Below, one piece after another: positions 1-9,000 of a DNA stretch of 64,000 nucleotides (positions within the stretch are counted from its first letter, which is position 1; every line of letters starts with the position of its first letter). The DNA lies in NCBI RefSeq assembly GCF_900604965.1, contig NZ_UWPD01000001.1, forward strand, positions 1,702,834-1,766,833. The letters run 5' to 3'. This DNA is from Gordonibacter sp. Marseille-P4307. Its GTDB lineage: Bacteria; Actinomycetota; Coriobacteriia; Coriobacteriales; Eggerthellaceae. A program made the position numbers and the translations under genes. The notes under the pieces were generated by a model. The model was not told the DNA's origin and ran no database searches. It saw only the letters and a list, made by a program, of their open reading frames with translations.

Positions 1-3
1 GAC

Positions 4-27
4 GGGGCGGCTATCTGCCGCCCCTTT
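4..27 (+). terminator. Hairpin with short T-run at window start
   Basis: GGGGCGG (4-10) pairs perfectly with CCGCCCC (18-24), and TTT follows. It would terminate a plus-strand gene lying left of the window, or act as an attenuator before the HTH gene at 46. The T-run is short, so termination may be weak. Confidence 0.5.
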
Positions 28-45
28 CGCATGGAAGGAGACCGC

Positions 46-465
46 ATGGATAGGACGAAGGCCGACCTTAGGGCGCTTCGGGAGACTGCAGGGATAACAC
101 AGTCCGACCTGGCAAATATGATGGGCGTGGCCCGGCGCTCGGTCGTGCGCTGGGAGGCCGATGGCAACGCCTGGAGCGCCCCCGACGAGGCGTGGGAGAT
201 CATCGGGCGGGCGCTCGACGCCCAGGCCGAAGCCGTGGCCCATGCGGTCGGGATCGTTGAGGAGGCGCGCGGGGCGGCCGGCGCCGGAGCCCGGACGATC
301 GACCTGCTGTACCGCTACGAGCGCACGGCCGAAGACCGCATGGCCAACGCCAGCGCTCGGGCTGCGGCCACGGTGCTGCGGCACCTCGGGCACCGCGTCC
401 GCTTCTGCTACGAGGGCGAGAGCGCCGCTGCTGACGCCGCCGCCGAGGCGCGGCTGCGGGGATAG
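46..465 (+). CDS. Small HTH (Xre-type) DNA-binding protein at the late-gene end of the prophage
   Basis: The protein has 139 aa. An N-terminal helix-turn-helix (about residues 7-40, 'GITQSDLANMMGVARRSVV' then 'RWE') has the Xre/Cro pattern. The rest is Ala-rich and helical with no motif I recognise. The start at 46 is preferred over the in-frame ATG at 31 because AAGGAG sits 6 bases upstream of 46. It is on the plus strand, opposite to the late operon, and is the only such gene at this end. HTH proteins of this size near late genes include repressors of accessory loci and anti-CRISPR-associated (Aca) regulators. Nothing here proves either role. It is probably autoregulatory; the hairpin at 4-27 lies just upstream. 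Confidence 0.75.
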   Translation: MDRTKADLRALRETAGITQSDLANMMGVARRSVVRWEADGNAWSAPDEAWEIIGRALDAQAEAVAHAVGIVEEARGAAGAGARTIDLLYRYERTAEDRMANASARAAATVLRHLGHRVRFCYEGESAAADAAAEARLRG

Positions 466-470
466 GGGAA

Positions 471-620
471 GGCCCCGCCCGCCGGAGCGGAACGGGGCCG
501 TATACGGCGCTCGCGCTCCCGCAGCAAGGGAATTCTCGGCCATCGGCCTACTCCCATCCGGGAACCCAGCTGCGTTACGGGCGCTACCCTCGCGCGATTA
601 CACGACGTCTCGAGGCCGTG
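471..620 (-). ncRNA. Candidate structured noncoding RNA
   Basis: This is the most structured part of a 510-bp stretch (466-976) without a convincing gene. On the minus strand a TAGAAT -10-like box (626-631) precedes a 5' hairpin (CACG 617-620 with CGTG 601-604). A long-range stem follows, in which GCGCCC...CGCAG pairs with CTGCGGGAGCGC, enclosing short GC hairpins. At the 3' end is a hairpin GGCCCCG (493-499) / CGGGGCC (471-477) followed by TTCCCC. No good -35 box is visible and I recognise no RNA family. The call rests on structure alone. Confidence 0.35.
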
Positions 621-652
621 TTCGTATTCTACCGTATCTGCGCGCCGCCCGC

Positions 653-676
653 GTCCCGCAAGCGGATTTGCGGGAC
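653..676. repeat. Inverted repeat GTCCCGCAA/TTGCGGGAC
   Basis: Perfect 9-bp arms lie at 653-661 and 668-676. A third direct copy, GTCCCGCAAA, lies at 693-702. It is in the noncoding stretch right of the HTH gene and is a plausible protein-binding site or hairpin. Its partner is unknown. Confidence 0.55.
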
Positions 677-726
677 ATGAAACGCGAAACCCGTCCCGCA
701 AAATTTAACTGGAACCGCCGAAATCG

Positions 727-794
727 GCCTTTGAGTTAAAAAAAGCACTCCTTTTTAAACGGAAGCGCCAACGATTAGCCTTTGAGTTAAAAAA
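727..794. repeat. Two direct copies of a 17-bp AT-rich repeat, 51 bp apart
   Basis: GCCTTTGAGTTAAAAAA occurs exactly at 727-743 and 778-794. Each copy is followed within about 10 bases by a T-run (CTTTTT), so each unit can fold into an A-run/T-run hairpin. They lie between the HTH gene and the terminator at 821. They could be weak bidirectional terminators or binding sites. No coding use was found. Confidence 0.6.
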
Positions 795-820
795 GCGCCC
801 CTTTTTTAGCATCAAAGGGA

Positions 821-856
821 AAAAGCCCCCGCGACCCGAAGGTCGCAGGGGCTTTT
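821..856. terminator. Bidirectional rho-independent terminator below the late operon
   Basis: AAAAGCCCC-C-GCGACC pairs with GGTCGC-A-GGGGCTTTT around a CGAA loop, giving a long GC stem with A/T flanks usable in both directions. It lies 120 bp downstream of the amidase stop on the minus strand, so it most likely ends the lysis/late transcript. Confidence 0.88.
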
Positions 857-976
857 CCGTGCGCGGCGACGGCGATCGTCCGTCCGTCAAATACCCCGTC
901 GGATCGTCGTCCTCGCTTTCCCGGAGGGGACGCTTTGCGACGGGGTTGATGGGTTCGATCTTACACTAACTCTGGC

Positions 977-1783
977 CTACTCCGCCATGCGCCGCGCGGC
1001 GTCGTCGTTGACGGCCTTCGCCAGCTTCTCGTAATCGATATCCACCTTCAGGCCGCCGTGCTCCATAAGCGCCCTGGCGACGGCCTCGGGCGACACGGGG
1101 GTCGCCGAGCGTTTGGCGATCTCCTCGACCTGGCCGCTCATCTCGTCGAGGTACTCCTTGGCGCATTTCGCATAGTAGTAGCCCCAGGCCACCGCCTGGT
1201 CGGCGGGGACGGTTCCGCCGCCGGGCTTGTTCAGGTTCTCGTCTCTGAGCATGTCGTCTCCTCCCGGGGCGCTCCCCGCCCCTGCCATGTAGTCGTACCA
1301 TTCGCCGCACAGCCTCATCAGCTCGGCGTTCTGCGACCCGGCCAGCTCGCCCGGGCACTGGGTGGGCGACCAGTGCCGGTGCGGGAACACGTTCGCCATC
1401 CACCGCGGGCGGCCAAGGCCGTAGCAGCGGCACAGCGCCGCGACGAGGTGCGCCCCCGCGTCGAGGGCCTTTGCGCCCACCGTCCACGGGCCGAAGCGGT
1501 CGTTGGCGAACTCGACCGAGATCGTTTCCAGGTTCGCGTCCCAGTTGCCGCACGCCCAGGCCGTGTCCGCGTCGTCGACCATCTGGCCGATGCGCCCGTC
1601 TGCCTGGACGGCGTAGTGGGCGCTGGTGGGGCTGCCCTCCCAGACGCTACGGCACTGGTCGATGGTGAGGTTCCCGGCCATGTGGTGCACGGTGACGCCT
1701 CTGATGCGGCGGCCCTGCCTGCCGGGCGTGAAGTGCTCGGTTAGGGGGGCGTGCACGTCGGCTCGGACGTTGTCCCAGTCCAC
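977..1783 (-). CDS. Endolysin: N-acetylmuramoyl-L-alanine amidase (amidase_2)
   Basis: The protein has 268 aa. The N-terminal 150 residues have the zinc amidase_2 (PGRP-like) pattern: a zinc-ligand His in 'VTVHHMAG' (33-34), an internal 'TISVEFAND' strand, and the second His plus Cys in 'FPHRHWSPTQCPG' (H135-H137, C143). The enzyme cleaves the bond between N-acetylmuramic acid and L-alanine in peptidoglycan at lysis. The C-terminal 100 residues look helical and may bind the wall. No signal peptide is seen, so release depends on the holin immediately upstream. The GTG start has GGAGG about 9 bases upstream. It is the last gene of the late operon. Confidence 0.92.
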   Translation of the reverse strand: MDWDNVRADVHAPLTEHFTPGRQGRRIRGVTVHHMAGNLTIDQCRSVWEGSPTSAHYAVQADGRIGQMVDDADTAWACGNWDANLETISVEFANDRFGPWTVGAKALDAGAHLVAALCRCYGLGRPRWMANVFPHRHWSPTQCPGELAGSQNAELMRLCGEWYDYMAGAGSAPGGDDMLRDENLNKPGGGTVPADQAVAWGYYYAKCAKEYLDEMSGQVEEIAKRSATPVSPEAVARALMEHGGLKVDIDYEKLAKAVNDDAARRMAE

Positions 1784-1784
1784 G

Positions 1785-1991
1785 CTAGCCCTCCACCTCG
1801 GGAAGGCCCGCGACGCTCGTGAGCAGCGACACGATAGCCGCCGTGATGGACACGCCGACGATGGCGGGCCAGTCCAGCGCCGTCACGCTCACGGTGTTGG
1901 CCCCGATGAGGGCCACGGCGGTCTGCGCCGCGGTCTTCAGGCAGCGCACCGCTGCGGCCCGGCCCCATTTGCTGATGTAGTCGTTCATCAT
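1785..1991 (-). CDS. Holin (r1t-like family)
   Basis: The protein has 68 aa with an amphipathic 'RAAAVRCLKTAAQTAVALIG' first segment and a second hydrophobic segment ('WPAIVGVSITAAIVSLLTS'), ending 'AGLPEVEG'. This layout matches the r1t-type phage holins as I know the family. It forms the membrane lesion that lets the cytoplasmic amidase reach the wall. It lies directly before the amidase gene with a 1-base gap, so the two are translated together. The start has two consecutive Met codons, and either could be used. Confidence 0.88.
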   Translation of the reverse strand: MMNDYISKWGRAAAVRCLKTAAQTAVALIGANTVSVTALDWPAIVGVSITAAIVSLLTSVAGLPEVEG

Positions 1992-2006
1992 GACAATGTT
2001 CCCTTC

Positions 2007-2315
2007 CTAGATCCTGTCTTCCAGCTTCTCGACGCGCTTCTCTACGCTCGTGACTCGCTCGTCGAGCCTGTCGCTGTCGCGAGCGAGCGCATCGACGCGC
2101 CCGTCCAGCCTGTCCAGGCCCGTCTTGACCTCGCGAACGTCGCGGGCGACCACGTCCAGCTTGACGTCGGTCTTGGCCCTCGCTTCCACGTCCTCCTCGC
2201 GCTCCCGCGCCCGCGTCCTGTTGTCGCGGACGAGCGTGGCCATGAGGCCGACTATCGCGGTTATGGCCGTCGCCATCGCCAGCAGCGACTCGACCGGCAC
2301 CGTCATGTGTTCCAT
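2007..2315 (-). CDS. Membrane-anchored coiled-coil protein of the lysis cassette
   Basis: The protein has 102 aa. One N-terminal membrane segment (about residues 9-28, 'SLLAMATAITAIVGLMATLV') is followed by a long charged helix with heptad-like repeats to the end ('DRLDGRVDALARDSDRL'). The architecture recalls XhlA-type haemolysins and other holin accessory proteins, although in XhlA the membrane segment is C-terminal. The start at ATG 2315 follows GGAGAGGTGG. It lies between the tail-tip gene and the holin. A lysis-accessory role is inferred from position only. Confidence 0.75.
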   Translation of the reverse strand: MEHMTVPVESLLAMATAITAIVGLMATLVRDNRTRAREREEDVEARAKTDVKLDVVARDVREVKTGLDRLDGRVDALARDSDRLDERVTSVEKRVEKLEDRI

Positions 2316-2329
2316 ATGCACCACCTCTC

Positions 2330-4738
2330 CTACACGAAACCGATGACGGCGGTGATGCCGATGCAGTTGTCGTACACCGTGCCGCCCGAATGAGGGCCGA
2401 TCGACGACTCTCCCGCCCGGCCGGTGTTGTAGATCCTGCTGCCGTTCACGGTCACCTGCTTCGACTTGGCCCATCCCATGCCCCCGTCGGCGGTGACGGT
2501 GGTGGTGGACAGGCACACCTTCTTGCCGTTGGGCCTCCAGACGCTCGTGCTGGCGAATTCGCCGTCGTTGTTTGAGTAGTGGATCTCCATGCGCGTGAAG
2601 TTCGCCGCGCTCTCCTTGAGCGTGACCGCGCCGGTGGCCCTGGACCCGTCGTAGAGCACCTTGCGGCGCTCGACGGGGTTGCCGTCGATCCACACGCCGT
2701 TGTTCGTGACGGCCAGCGTCGTCTTCCTCCCGCCGTGCTCCACGACCGCCTTGACGACGTTCAGGTCTCCGTCGTGCAGCAGCTTCGCGCCGCCGCCCTG
2801 CGGCAGGGACGACGAGTCGATCCGCCAGCCGCCGTACTTCCCGAATCTGATTTGCGAGTTCCTGCCCGTTCCGAACAGCGCTACCTCCGGGGCCTCGAAG
2901 TCGAGGATTGTGGCGCGCACCTTGGCGATCGTCCCCGCTCCGAAGTCGCCCGCGTCGTAGGGTTCGGCGGATATCGACATGCGGCCGCCGATCAGCTCGA
3001 GAACGTCCTTGGCGAGTCTGGCTATGGCGGAGCCGTCCGGCCCCAGCACCTCGAACGCCTCGCCGGACTGGCGCGTCGAGCCGCCGGGGAACGAACCCGA
3101 GCCGTCGTCCTTGCCGACCACCACGCCCTGCGGGGTCTCGCGCACGAGCATGGACAGCCTGCCCGCATCGCGTCTCGCGTCGTCGGCCGCCGACTTGGCC
3201 GAGACCGCGTCCGATGCGGCGATCGCGGCGGTCTCCTTGGCGGACTCCGCGACCGATGCGGCGCCGTCGGCCGCCCGCTTCGCGTCTGCGGCGGCGTCCC
3301 GCGCGGCCGTTGCCGCAGCGCCCGCGCCGGACGCCGTCTGCGCCGCAGCCGCCGCTTCGGACGCCGCGCCGGCTGCGGCCTCCCTCGCCTCGACGGCCGT
3401 CGCCAGCGCCCCCGCCGCGTCGGCCTTGGCCGCCCCGGCTGCGGACGACGCCGTCGATGCGGCGCTCTCCGCCGAGGTCGCGACGGCCTTCGCCCGGTTC
3501 GCCGTGGCCGCCGCCGCAGCCGCAGCCCCGCTCGCCGCCTCCGCCGTCTCGGCCGCCGCCTTCGCGGCCTCCGACAGGGCGGGCACGGCCTCGACGGCGG
3601 GCATCACGGCGGCGCGGATGTAGCGCTCGGTGCGCGCCTGCCCGCCCGTGAGCGTGGCCTTGGACGATCCGAGCACGTAGCGCGTCTTGGACGGGTCGAG
3701 GGCGTTCAGCCTCCGCTCGACGCACAGCATCGACGCCGAGAATCCGTGCGGGCGGCTCGAAACCGTCACCCAGTCCAGGTACCCGATCGGCGGCACGGAC
3801 GGGTCCACGAGCGAGAGGTCGAACGCCGTAACCTCGACCGTCGAGACGGCTAACCTGGCCCTGTCGAGGTCGTCCATGGCCAGCTCGAGCAGGCGGCCCC
3901 GATCCTCGCACTGGTACTCGCGCCGTGCGCAGACCGCCCCCTGCGACGAGGCCGCCGCCTGGTCGATCACCATGCCGTCTATCACCGCGTAGTCGCCGCG
4001 CGTCGGCGCGTCCCAGCCGCGCAGGTCGAACGGATCGCCCTCCTTCGGCCTGCCGACGGCGACGACGGCGTTCACGGCCCCCGCTGCGGACTCGGTTCGC
4101 GCGAAACCGAGCAGGTTGCGCCCGAACTCGATGCGCTGCCCGCCCTCCCCCGCGCCGTCGGCGAGCCATTCGAGCGCCTTGCCCCCCTCGCCGTAGCGCA
4201 CGGCGAGTATCCCGCCCGTGTCCACGAGCTTCGACTTGATCTCGGATGCGGTCGTGGGCCACTGGGACGACGAGCGCAGCAGCTCCCTGCCGGACACTCG
4301 CCGCCCGACCGAGAAGCGCTTGGATTGCAGGAACGCCGCCTCGTTGTGACGCCCCACGAGCCATTCGAGCAGCTCCCCGCAGTCCCTGGGCGCGTTCGGC
4401 TCGCCGTCGAAGTCCGGCGCCGCGTAGTTCGCGTAGGGGGGCTGCACGGTGTCGTTGAGGTAGGCCAGAGCGTCCTCGCCCTCGACGGAAACGGTGCCGT
4501 CGAAGGCCCGCTCCACCGAGGTGAGCCGCCCCGCCCACGTCGTGCGGCCGCCCTCGTCCAGAACCACCTCGTTCGAGGCGTCCATGGCGCGCAGGCGGCC
4601 TGCGAGCGGGTGGCCGGGCGGCAGCTTCGCGGAGAACCGCCCCGCCTGCCCCGCCTTCCAGTGGAACTCCGCCTCGATGAGGTCGGCCCCCGAGCGCGGG
4701 TCGAGCAGCGCGTCGGGGCCGTACATGATCCTGATCAC
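2330..4738 (-). CDS. Tail-tip / minor tail protein with alanine-rich linker
   Basis: The protein has 802 aa. The N-terminal 400 residues look like a phage tail-associated (endopeptidase/hub-like) protein. Residues about 410-560 form an extremely Ala-rich coiled coil ('AAETAEAASGAAAAAA' and similar) typical of tail spikes. The C-terminal quarter is Gly- and strand-rich ('GGWRIDSSSLPQGGGAKLLH'), as in receptor-binding tips. The GTG start at 4738 overlaps the upstream stop as GTGA, which selects this start. It is probably the host-recognition protein of this siphovirus. No Lys- or SGNH-type catalytic motif was recognised. Confidence 0.75.
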   Translation of the reverse strand: MIRIMYGPDALLDPRSGADLIEAEFHWKAGQAGRFSAKLPPGHPLAGRLRAMDASNEVVLDEGGRTTWAGRLTSVERAFDGTVSVEGEDALAYLNDTVQPPYANYAAPDFDGEPNAPRDCGELLEWLVGRHNEAAFLQSKRFSVGRRVSGRELLRSSSQWPTTASEIKSKLVDTGGILAVRYGEGGKALEWLADGAGEGGQRIEFGRNLLGFARTESAAGAVNAVVAVGRPKEGDPFDLRGWDAPTRGDYAVIDGMVIDQAAASSQGAVCARREYQCEDRGRLLELAMDDLDRARLAVSTVEVTAFDLSLVDPSVPPIGYLDWVTVSSRPHGFSASMLCVERRLNALDPSKTRYVLGSSKATLTGGQARTERYIRAAVMPAVEAVPALSEAAKAAAETAEAASGAAAAAAATANRAKAVATSAESAASTASSAAGAAKADAAGALATAVEAREAAAGAASEAAAAAQTASGAGAAATAARDAAADAKRAADGAASVAESAKETAAIAASDAVSAKSAADDARRDAGRLSMLVRETPQGVVVGKDDGSGSFPGGSTRQSGEAFEVLGPDGSAIARLAKDVLELIGGRMSISAEPYDAGDFGAGTIAKVRATILDFEAPEVALFGTGRNSQIRFGKYGGWRIDSSSLPQGGGAKLLHDGDLNVVKAVVEHGGRKTTLAVTNNGVWIDGNPVERRKVLYDGSRATGAVTLKESAANFTRMEIHYSNNDGEFASTSVWRPNGKKVCLSTTTVTADGGMGWAKSKQVTVNGSRIYNTGRAGESSIGPHSGGTVYDNCIGITAVIGFV

Positions 4739-5190
4739 GCCGTCCGCCTCCACATGTGGACGGCCAGGTACGGGGGCATGTTGTTGTGCGCCTGCCCGCC
4801 GCCCGCCTTGTCGATGTAGCCGCCCGCGAAGTAGCCGCCCGACGCCCCGGACGCCGAGAAGCTGATCCCGCCGGAGCTGCCGCCCTGGCCTTCGAGAAGG
4901 GGCGAGTGCGTGTGGCTCGGCATCTCGGAGGCGGTGAGGGCGTGCTTGGCCTCGCCGCCGGTGCTCCCGGCGGGGTAGGCCGACGACGCGCCGAGGGGGA
5001 ACCTCCCCTCTATCTTCGTCCACTCGCCGAACGACGGCGGCTTGTTGACGGCCGACATGTAGATGCATCCGACCGGATAGAGCAGATCGGCCAGCCTGTC
5101 CCAGTTCGCCCCCATGTCCTTGATGCTCTGGGATACGAGGTCGGTCGCGTCGGGCTTGACGAAGCCCGGGCCGCTGGTTTTCGTTGACAC
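4735..5190 (-). CDS. Baseplate/collar-like tail protein (Gp10 C-terminal-like fold)
   Basis: The protein has 151 aa. It has the usual pattern of collar/baseplate tip proteins: 'YPVGCIYMS', 'FGEWTKIEGRFPLG', 'TASEMPSHTH' and a final 'HNNMPPYLAVHMWRR'. These motifs build a trimeric knob at the tail end. The gene sits between the distal tail gene (1-base gap) and the tail-tip gene (4-base overlap), consistent with a structural tail component. The start codon is GTG at 5190. Confidence 0.85.
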   Translation of the reverse strand: MSTKTSGPGFVKPDATDLVSQSIKDMGANWDRLADLLYPVGCIYMSAVNKPPSFGEWTKIEGRFPLGASSAYPAGSTGGEAKHALTASEMPSHTHSPLLEGQGGSSGGISFSASGASGGYFAGGYIDKAGGGQAHNNMPPYLAVHMWRRTA

Positions 5191-5191
5191 G

Positions 5192-6049
5192 TCACAGATC
5201 CTTCCATTCGTAGGTAAAGAAAACGTCTCGCTTCGGCGGGGTCGAATCGACCTCGAACGCGTTCTCGAGCCACGTGCCCGAAACGGCCTCCCATGCGCCG
5301 TCGAACGGCGGCGAGGTCCAGGGCTTCGACTTCGCCTCGGGTTTGCCCGCCGACATGAGGTAGGCGACGGTCAGTCCGTCGAAGTCCCCCCATGCCGCGC
5401 CGGCGTAGCCCGCCCACGTCGCGGTTCCGTTCTCCGGCGTCGCGTTCACGGTCAGCACGGCCTCCGGTCCGCGCAGGACGAGGTCGGGGTCGGTCGAGGT
5501 GCCCGGCTCGAAGGCGAACGTGCGCCCCCTGTAGTTGACCAGGCACGGATGCTCGCAGGTCACCTTCGGGACGACGGGCGCGCCGAGGCGCAGCAGGACG
5601 GTCTTGCCGCCCGACGCCTCGACGCGGTAGGTTCTCTCCCCCCTCGTCTTCCAGGGGGAGCACTCTATGCCGAGCTTCGCCTCGGCTATCCCGTCGTGCG
5701 CGGCGTTCTCCTCGACGGAGAACCGCCCCTCGTAGGTATAGCCCGGATCCCACTGCACCTCGAAGCGGAAGCGCCTGTTGTGGAGCCACCTGCGCAGCTC
5801 GGTGAGCCAACCGGTGGACTGCGGGCGGCCGCCGGGGACGATGCGCAGCAGCTCGACCTCGAGCCGCCTGCGCCCGTACTCGGGGGATCCCGTCGCGACT
5901 TCGGACACGTCGAGCGGGCCGTCCCGCCTGCCCGGCACGTCGAGCCACCTGGTCACCGGCTCCGGCGGGCGCTCCGTCCAGCCGGCGGCCACCGCGCCCG
6001 TGCGCTCCCGCAGGCTCTCCCCGCCGATGGTCATGTCGTACAGCGTCAC
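5192..6049 (-). CDS. Distal tail (Dit-like) protein
   Basis: The protein has 285 aa. Position directly after the tape measure and the N-terminal layout ('YDMTIGGESLRERTGAV') fit the siphovirus distal-tail family, which forms the hexameric hub between tail tube and tip. The first 120 residues resemble the N-terminal barrel, and the C-terminal half ('YRGRTFAFEPGTSTDPDLVL') resembles the galectin-like part. The GTG start overlaps the tape-measure stop as GTGA. The family call rests on order and length as much as on motif. Confidence 0.8.
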   Translation of the reverse strand: MTLYDMTIGGESLRERTGAVAAGWTERPPEPVTRWLDVPGRRDGPLDVSEVATGSPEYGRRRLEVELLRIVPGGRPQSTGWLTELRRWLHNRRFRFEVQWDPGYTYEGRFSVEENAAHDGIAEAKLGIECSPWKTRGERTYRVEASGGKTVLLRLGAPVVPKVTCEHPCLVNYRGRTFAFEPGTSTDPDLVLRGPEAVLTVNATPENGTATWAGYAGAAWGDFDGLTVAYLMSAGKPEAKSKPWTSPPFDGAWEAVSGTWLENAFEVDSTPPKRDVFFTYEWKDL

Positions 6050-9000
6050 CTCGCCATCGCCTCCTTCTCGGCTCCCAGCCGCTCGTCGACGATGGGCGCG
6101 ATGATGCGGCCCGCCGCCTTCCCGTCTATGAGGACCTCCGCGCTTCCGATCTGCTCAGAGATCGCGTCCAGCCTGCGCTCGATCCCCGACGTGTCGACCG
6201 GAGCCGCCTGCGGCATCTCGTCGGCCACGGCCCGCGCGAACGGGCGCACGTACGTCCTGTTCGTGAGCGGCACTATCGCGCTGCCGCTCGGGCCGTGCAG
6301 CAGCGCCTCGGCGCCGTCCTCGCCGACGATCCCGGCGCTCGTCATCGTCGCGCGCGTGACGATCCCGCCGTCGGCGTGCATCGGGATCATGCTGATCCTG
6401 GACGGCGACACGCCGCCCGCCGCGTGCGCGCCGATGTTGACCGACGCGCCCGACAGCGAGGCGAGCCTGCTCCTGATGCCCTCGATGGCGCTCGTCGCGC
6501 GGTCGAGCACGCTGATGGCGAACTGCTTGTTGCCGATCTTGCGCGCGTGCACGTCGGCGACCTTCGCGGCCGCCTTGCCCGCCGTGCCGTTGTCGGTGAC
6601 GGCGAACGGCTTTTCTGCGACCTGCTTGGCGTCCAGGTGGTCGATGTCGGTTCCCTCGACGCTGATGGTTCCGTCGTCGTTGACGGTGAAGTGCTTGCCG
6701 TCGATCGTCTTGGCGTCGAGGTCCCAGACGCGGCCCAGGGCGTCGGCGATGGTGCCGTCGTCGCCCACCGTGAACGTCTTGGGATCGATCTTGAGGGCGT
6801 CCATCTCCTTGATCTGATTCGCGAGGCCGACCATCTGCTCCGTGGACAGCTTCCCGGCCTGCTCCGCCGATACGCCCATAGCCGAGAGCCCGTTGGACAG
6901 CGATGCTGCCGACAGCTCGGCGTCGGCGAGCTTGGCGGAAAGATCGGAGTTTGCGTTGATGACCGCGAGCGTGTTCTGGCTCGCCACCGACGCCATGGCC
7001 GAATACGTCTTGATCGATCCGGTTATGCCGTCGTAGGACCCCTTAGCCTCGTCGAGCGCCTTCTTTGAGCTTCTAAGGGTGTTCTCCTGGGCGACGGTCC
7101 TGTCGCCGGGGGCCGTCTTCCAGTACGAATCGTAGGCAGCGTTGTACTCCTGCTGAGCCTTGGTCATGGCGTCCTGTGCCTTAACCTGCTCCTTCATAAG
7201 GTCGGAGACCTGCGACTGGTACGCCTGGGCGCGGGCGTTCTCGTACCACGCGTCGGCGTTCTTCTTAATCGCGTCGGTGCTCTTGATCGCGTTTCCCTCG
7301 GAGTCGGCGAGCTTGCCGTTTGCCGCGTCGGTGATCGAGATCGAGTCGCCCGTGATCTTGTTGTAGCCCTCGACGGCCTGCTTGAGCCTGTTCTGCTCGA
7401 CCTCGGTGAGCGACGACTGCCCCTGCAGCTCGCCCAGCGTCGCGACGTAGCTGTCCAGTTCGGTCTTCGTCCCGAGCAGGTCCGTCCACGCGTCCTTCCA
7501 TCCGCGCGCCATATCGAGCATGGAGCTGCGGAGGTCGTCTACGGCCTCCCTCGCGGCCCCCATCCTGGGCGCCACGTCGTCGGCTGACCCTGCGGTTTCC
7601 GACAGGGCCGAAGCGGCCGCGCCCTCGGCGTTGGACAGGCCCTCCGTTATCTCGGCCGCCTCCTTTACGGCGCGATTGTAATTCTGCCACTCGCTGTACG
7701 CCACGGCCAGGACAGCCACGACGGCGGCGACGCCGAGGCCCGCGAGACCGGCCTTGAACCCCAGCGTCGCCTTCTCCGCGCCGGACACGACGTTGCCGAA
7801 CGTCTTCACGGCCGCGCCGAACTTCCCGACCTTCCCGACGCCGTCTCCGACGACCTTCAGCGTCGGCCCGAGGGCCGCCGCGAGGGCGAGGGTCTGCAGC
7901 ACGGCGCGCTGCTCGTCACCGCTCATCTCCGAGAACGCCCGCGCGCCAGCCTCGATCTGCTTGATCAGCGGCGCGGCCTGCTCCACGACGTCGAGCAGGG
8001 CGTCCGCCAGCGGCGCGCCGAACTCGTCCGCCATCGCGACGAGCCTGTTCTTCAGCATCTCGAGCTTCGCGGCGAGCGAATCGTTCCTGTTCGCGACCTC
8101 GGCGGAGAGCGCCTTGCCCTCCCTCCATCCGTCGTTCGCGTGGCCGAGGGCCTTGGATACGAGGTCGGTGTTCCCGGCGAGGCGCTTCAGCACGTCGGAC
8201 TGCCTGACGCCCTCGACGCCCATGCCCTGCAGGGCGAGCGTCATGTTGTCGGCCCCGGAAAGCCCCTTCAGAAGGGCCTGCAGGGTGTCGCTGCTGGACT
8301 GTCTCCACGACGCCGCGAACTGGTCCGAGCTCATCCCGGCGACCTTCGCGAACGCCTCGAGCGACTCCCCGCCCGACGAGACGCTCGCGTCGATCGAGGA
8401 CACGAAGTTCGAGAACGCCGTGCCGCCCGCCTCGGCCTCGATGCCGAGCGACGCCATAGCCGCCGACCAACCCAGGATCTGCGGCTGCGACAGCCCGATC
8501 TGCTTTCCCGCCGCCGCCGTGCGCATCGACATGTCCGAGATCCTGCCCTCGGTCGTCGCCATGTTGTTGCCGAGCTCCACGATCGACGAGGCGTAGTTCT
8601 CTATCTGGTCGTGCGCCATGCCCGTGATGTTCGCGAACTGGGCCATGTTCGTCGCGGCGGTCTCGGCGTCCATGTCGGTCGCTATGTCCAGGCCGCTCGC
8701 GACGCGGGCGAATCCGTCCAGCTCGTCGATGGCGAACCCCAGCTGCGCTCCGAGCGCCTGGATGTCGAGCACCTGGTCGGCGGAGACCGCGTTGACCTTC
8801 GAGAACTCGACCGCCGACGCTTTGAGCGCCCGGTACTGACCCTCGGTTCCGTTCACCGTCTTGCGCACGCCCGTGAGGGCCGTGTCGATCTTCACGGCGG
8901 CGGCGACCGACGCGCCCCCCGCGCCGACGATGGCGGGCGTGAGCGTGCGCGTGAGGGCCGAGCCGACCGACGATATCCTCTTTCCCGCCGCCTCGAACTG

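Noticed and set aside
705-890. Minus-strand ORF across the terminator
   Set aside because: It spans the two repeats and the terminator hairpin and has no RBS.
2579-3853. Plus-strand ORF over the tail-tip gene
   Set aside because: Antisense of the Ala-rich coiled-coil region; no RBS and Arg-rich composition.
2330-5190. Diversity-generating retroelement at the tail tip
   Set aside because: No reverse transcriptase or template/variable repeat pair was found in the window.
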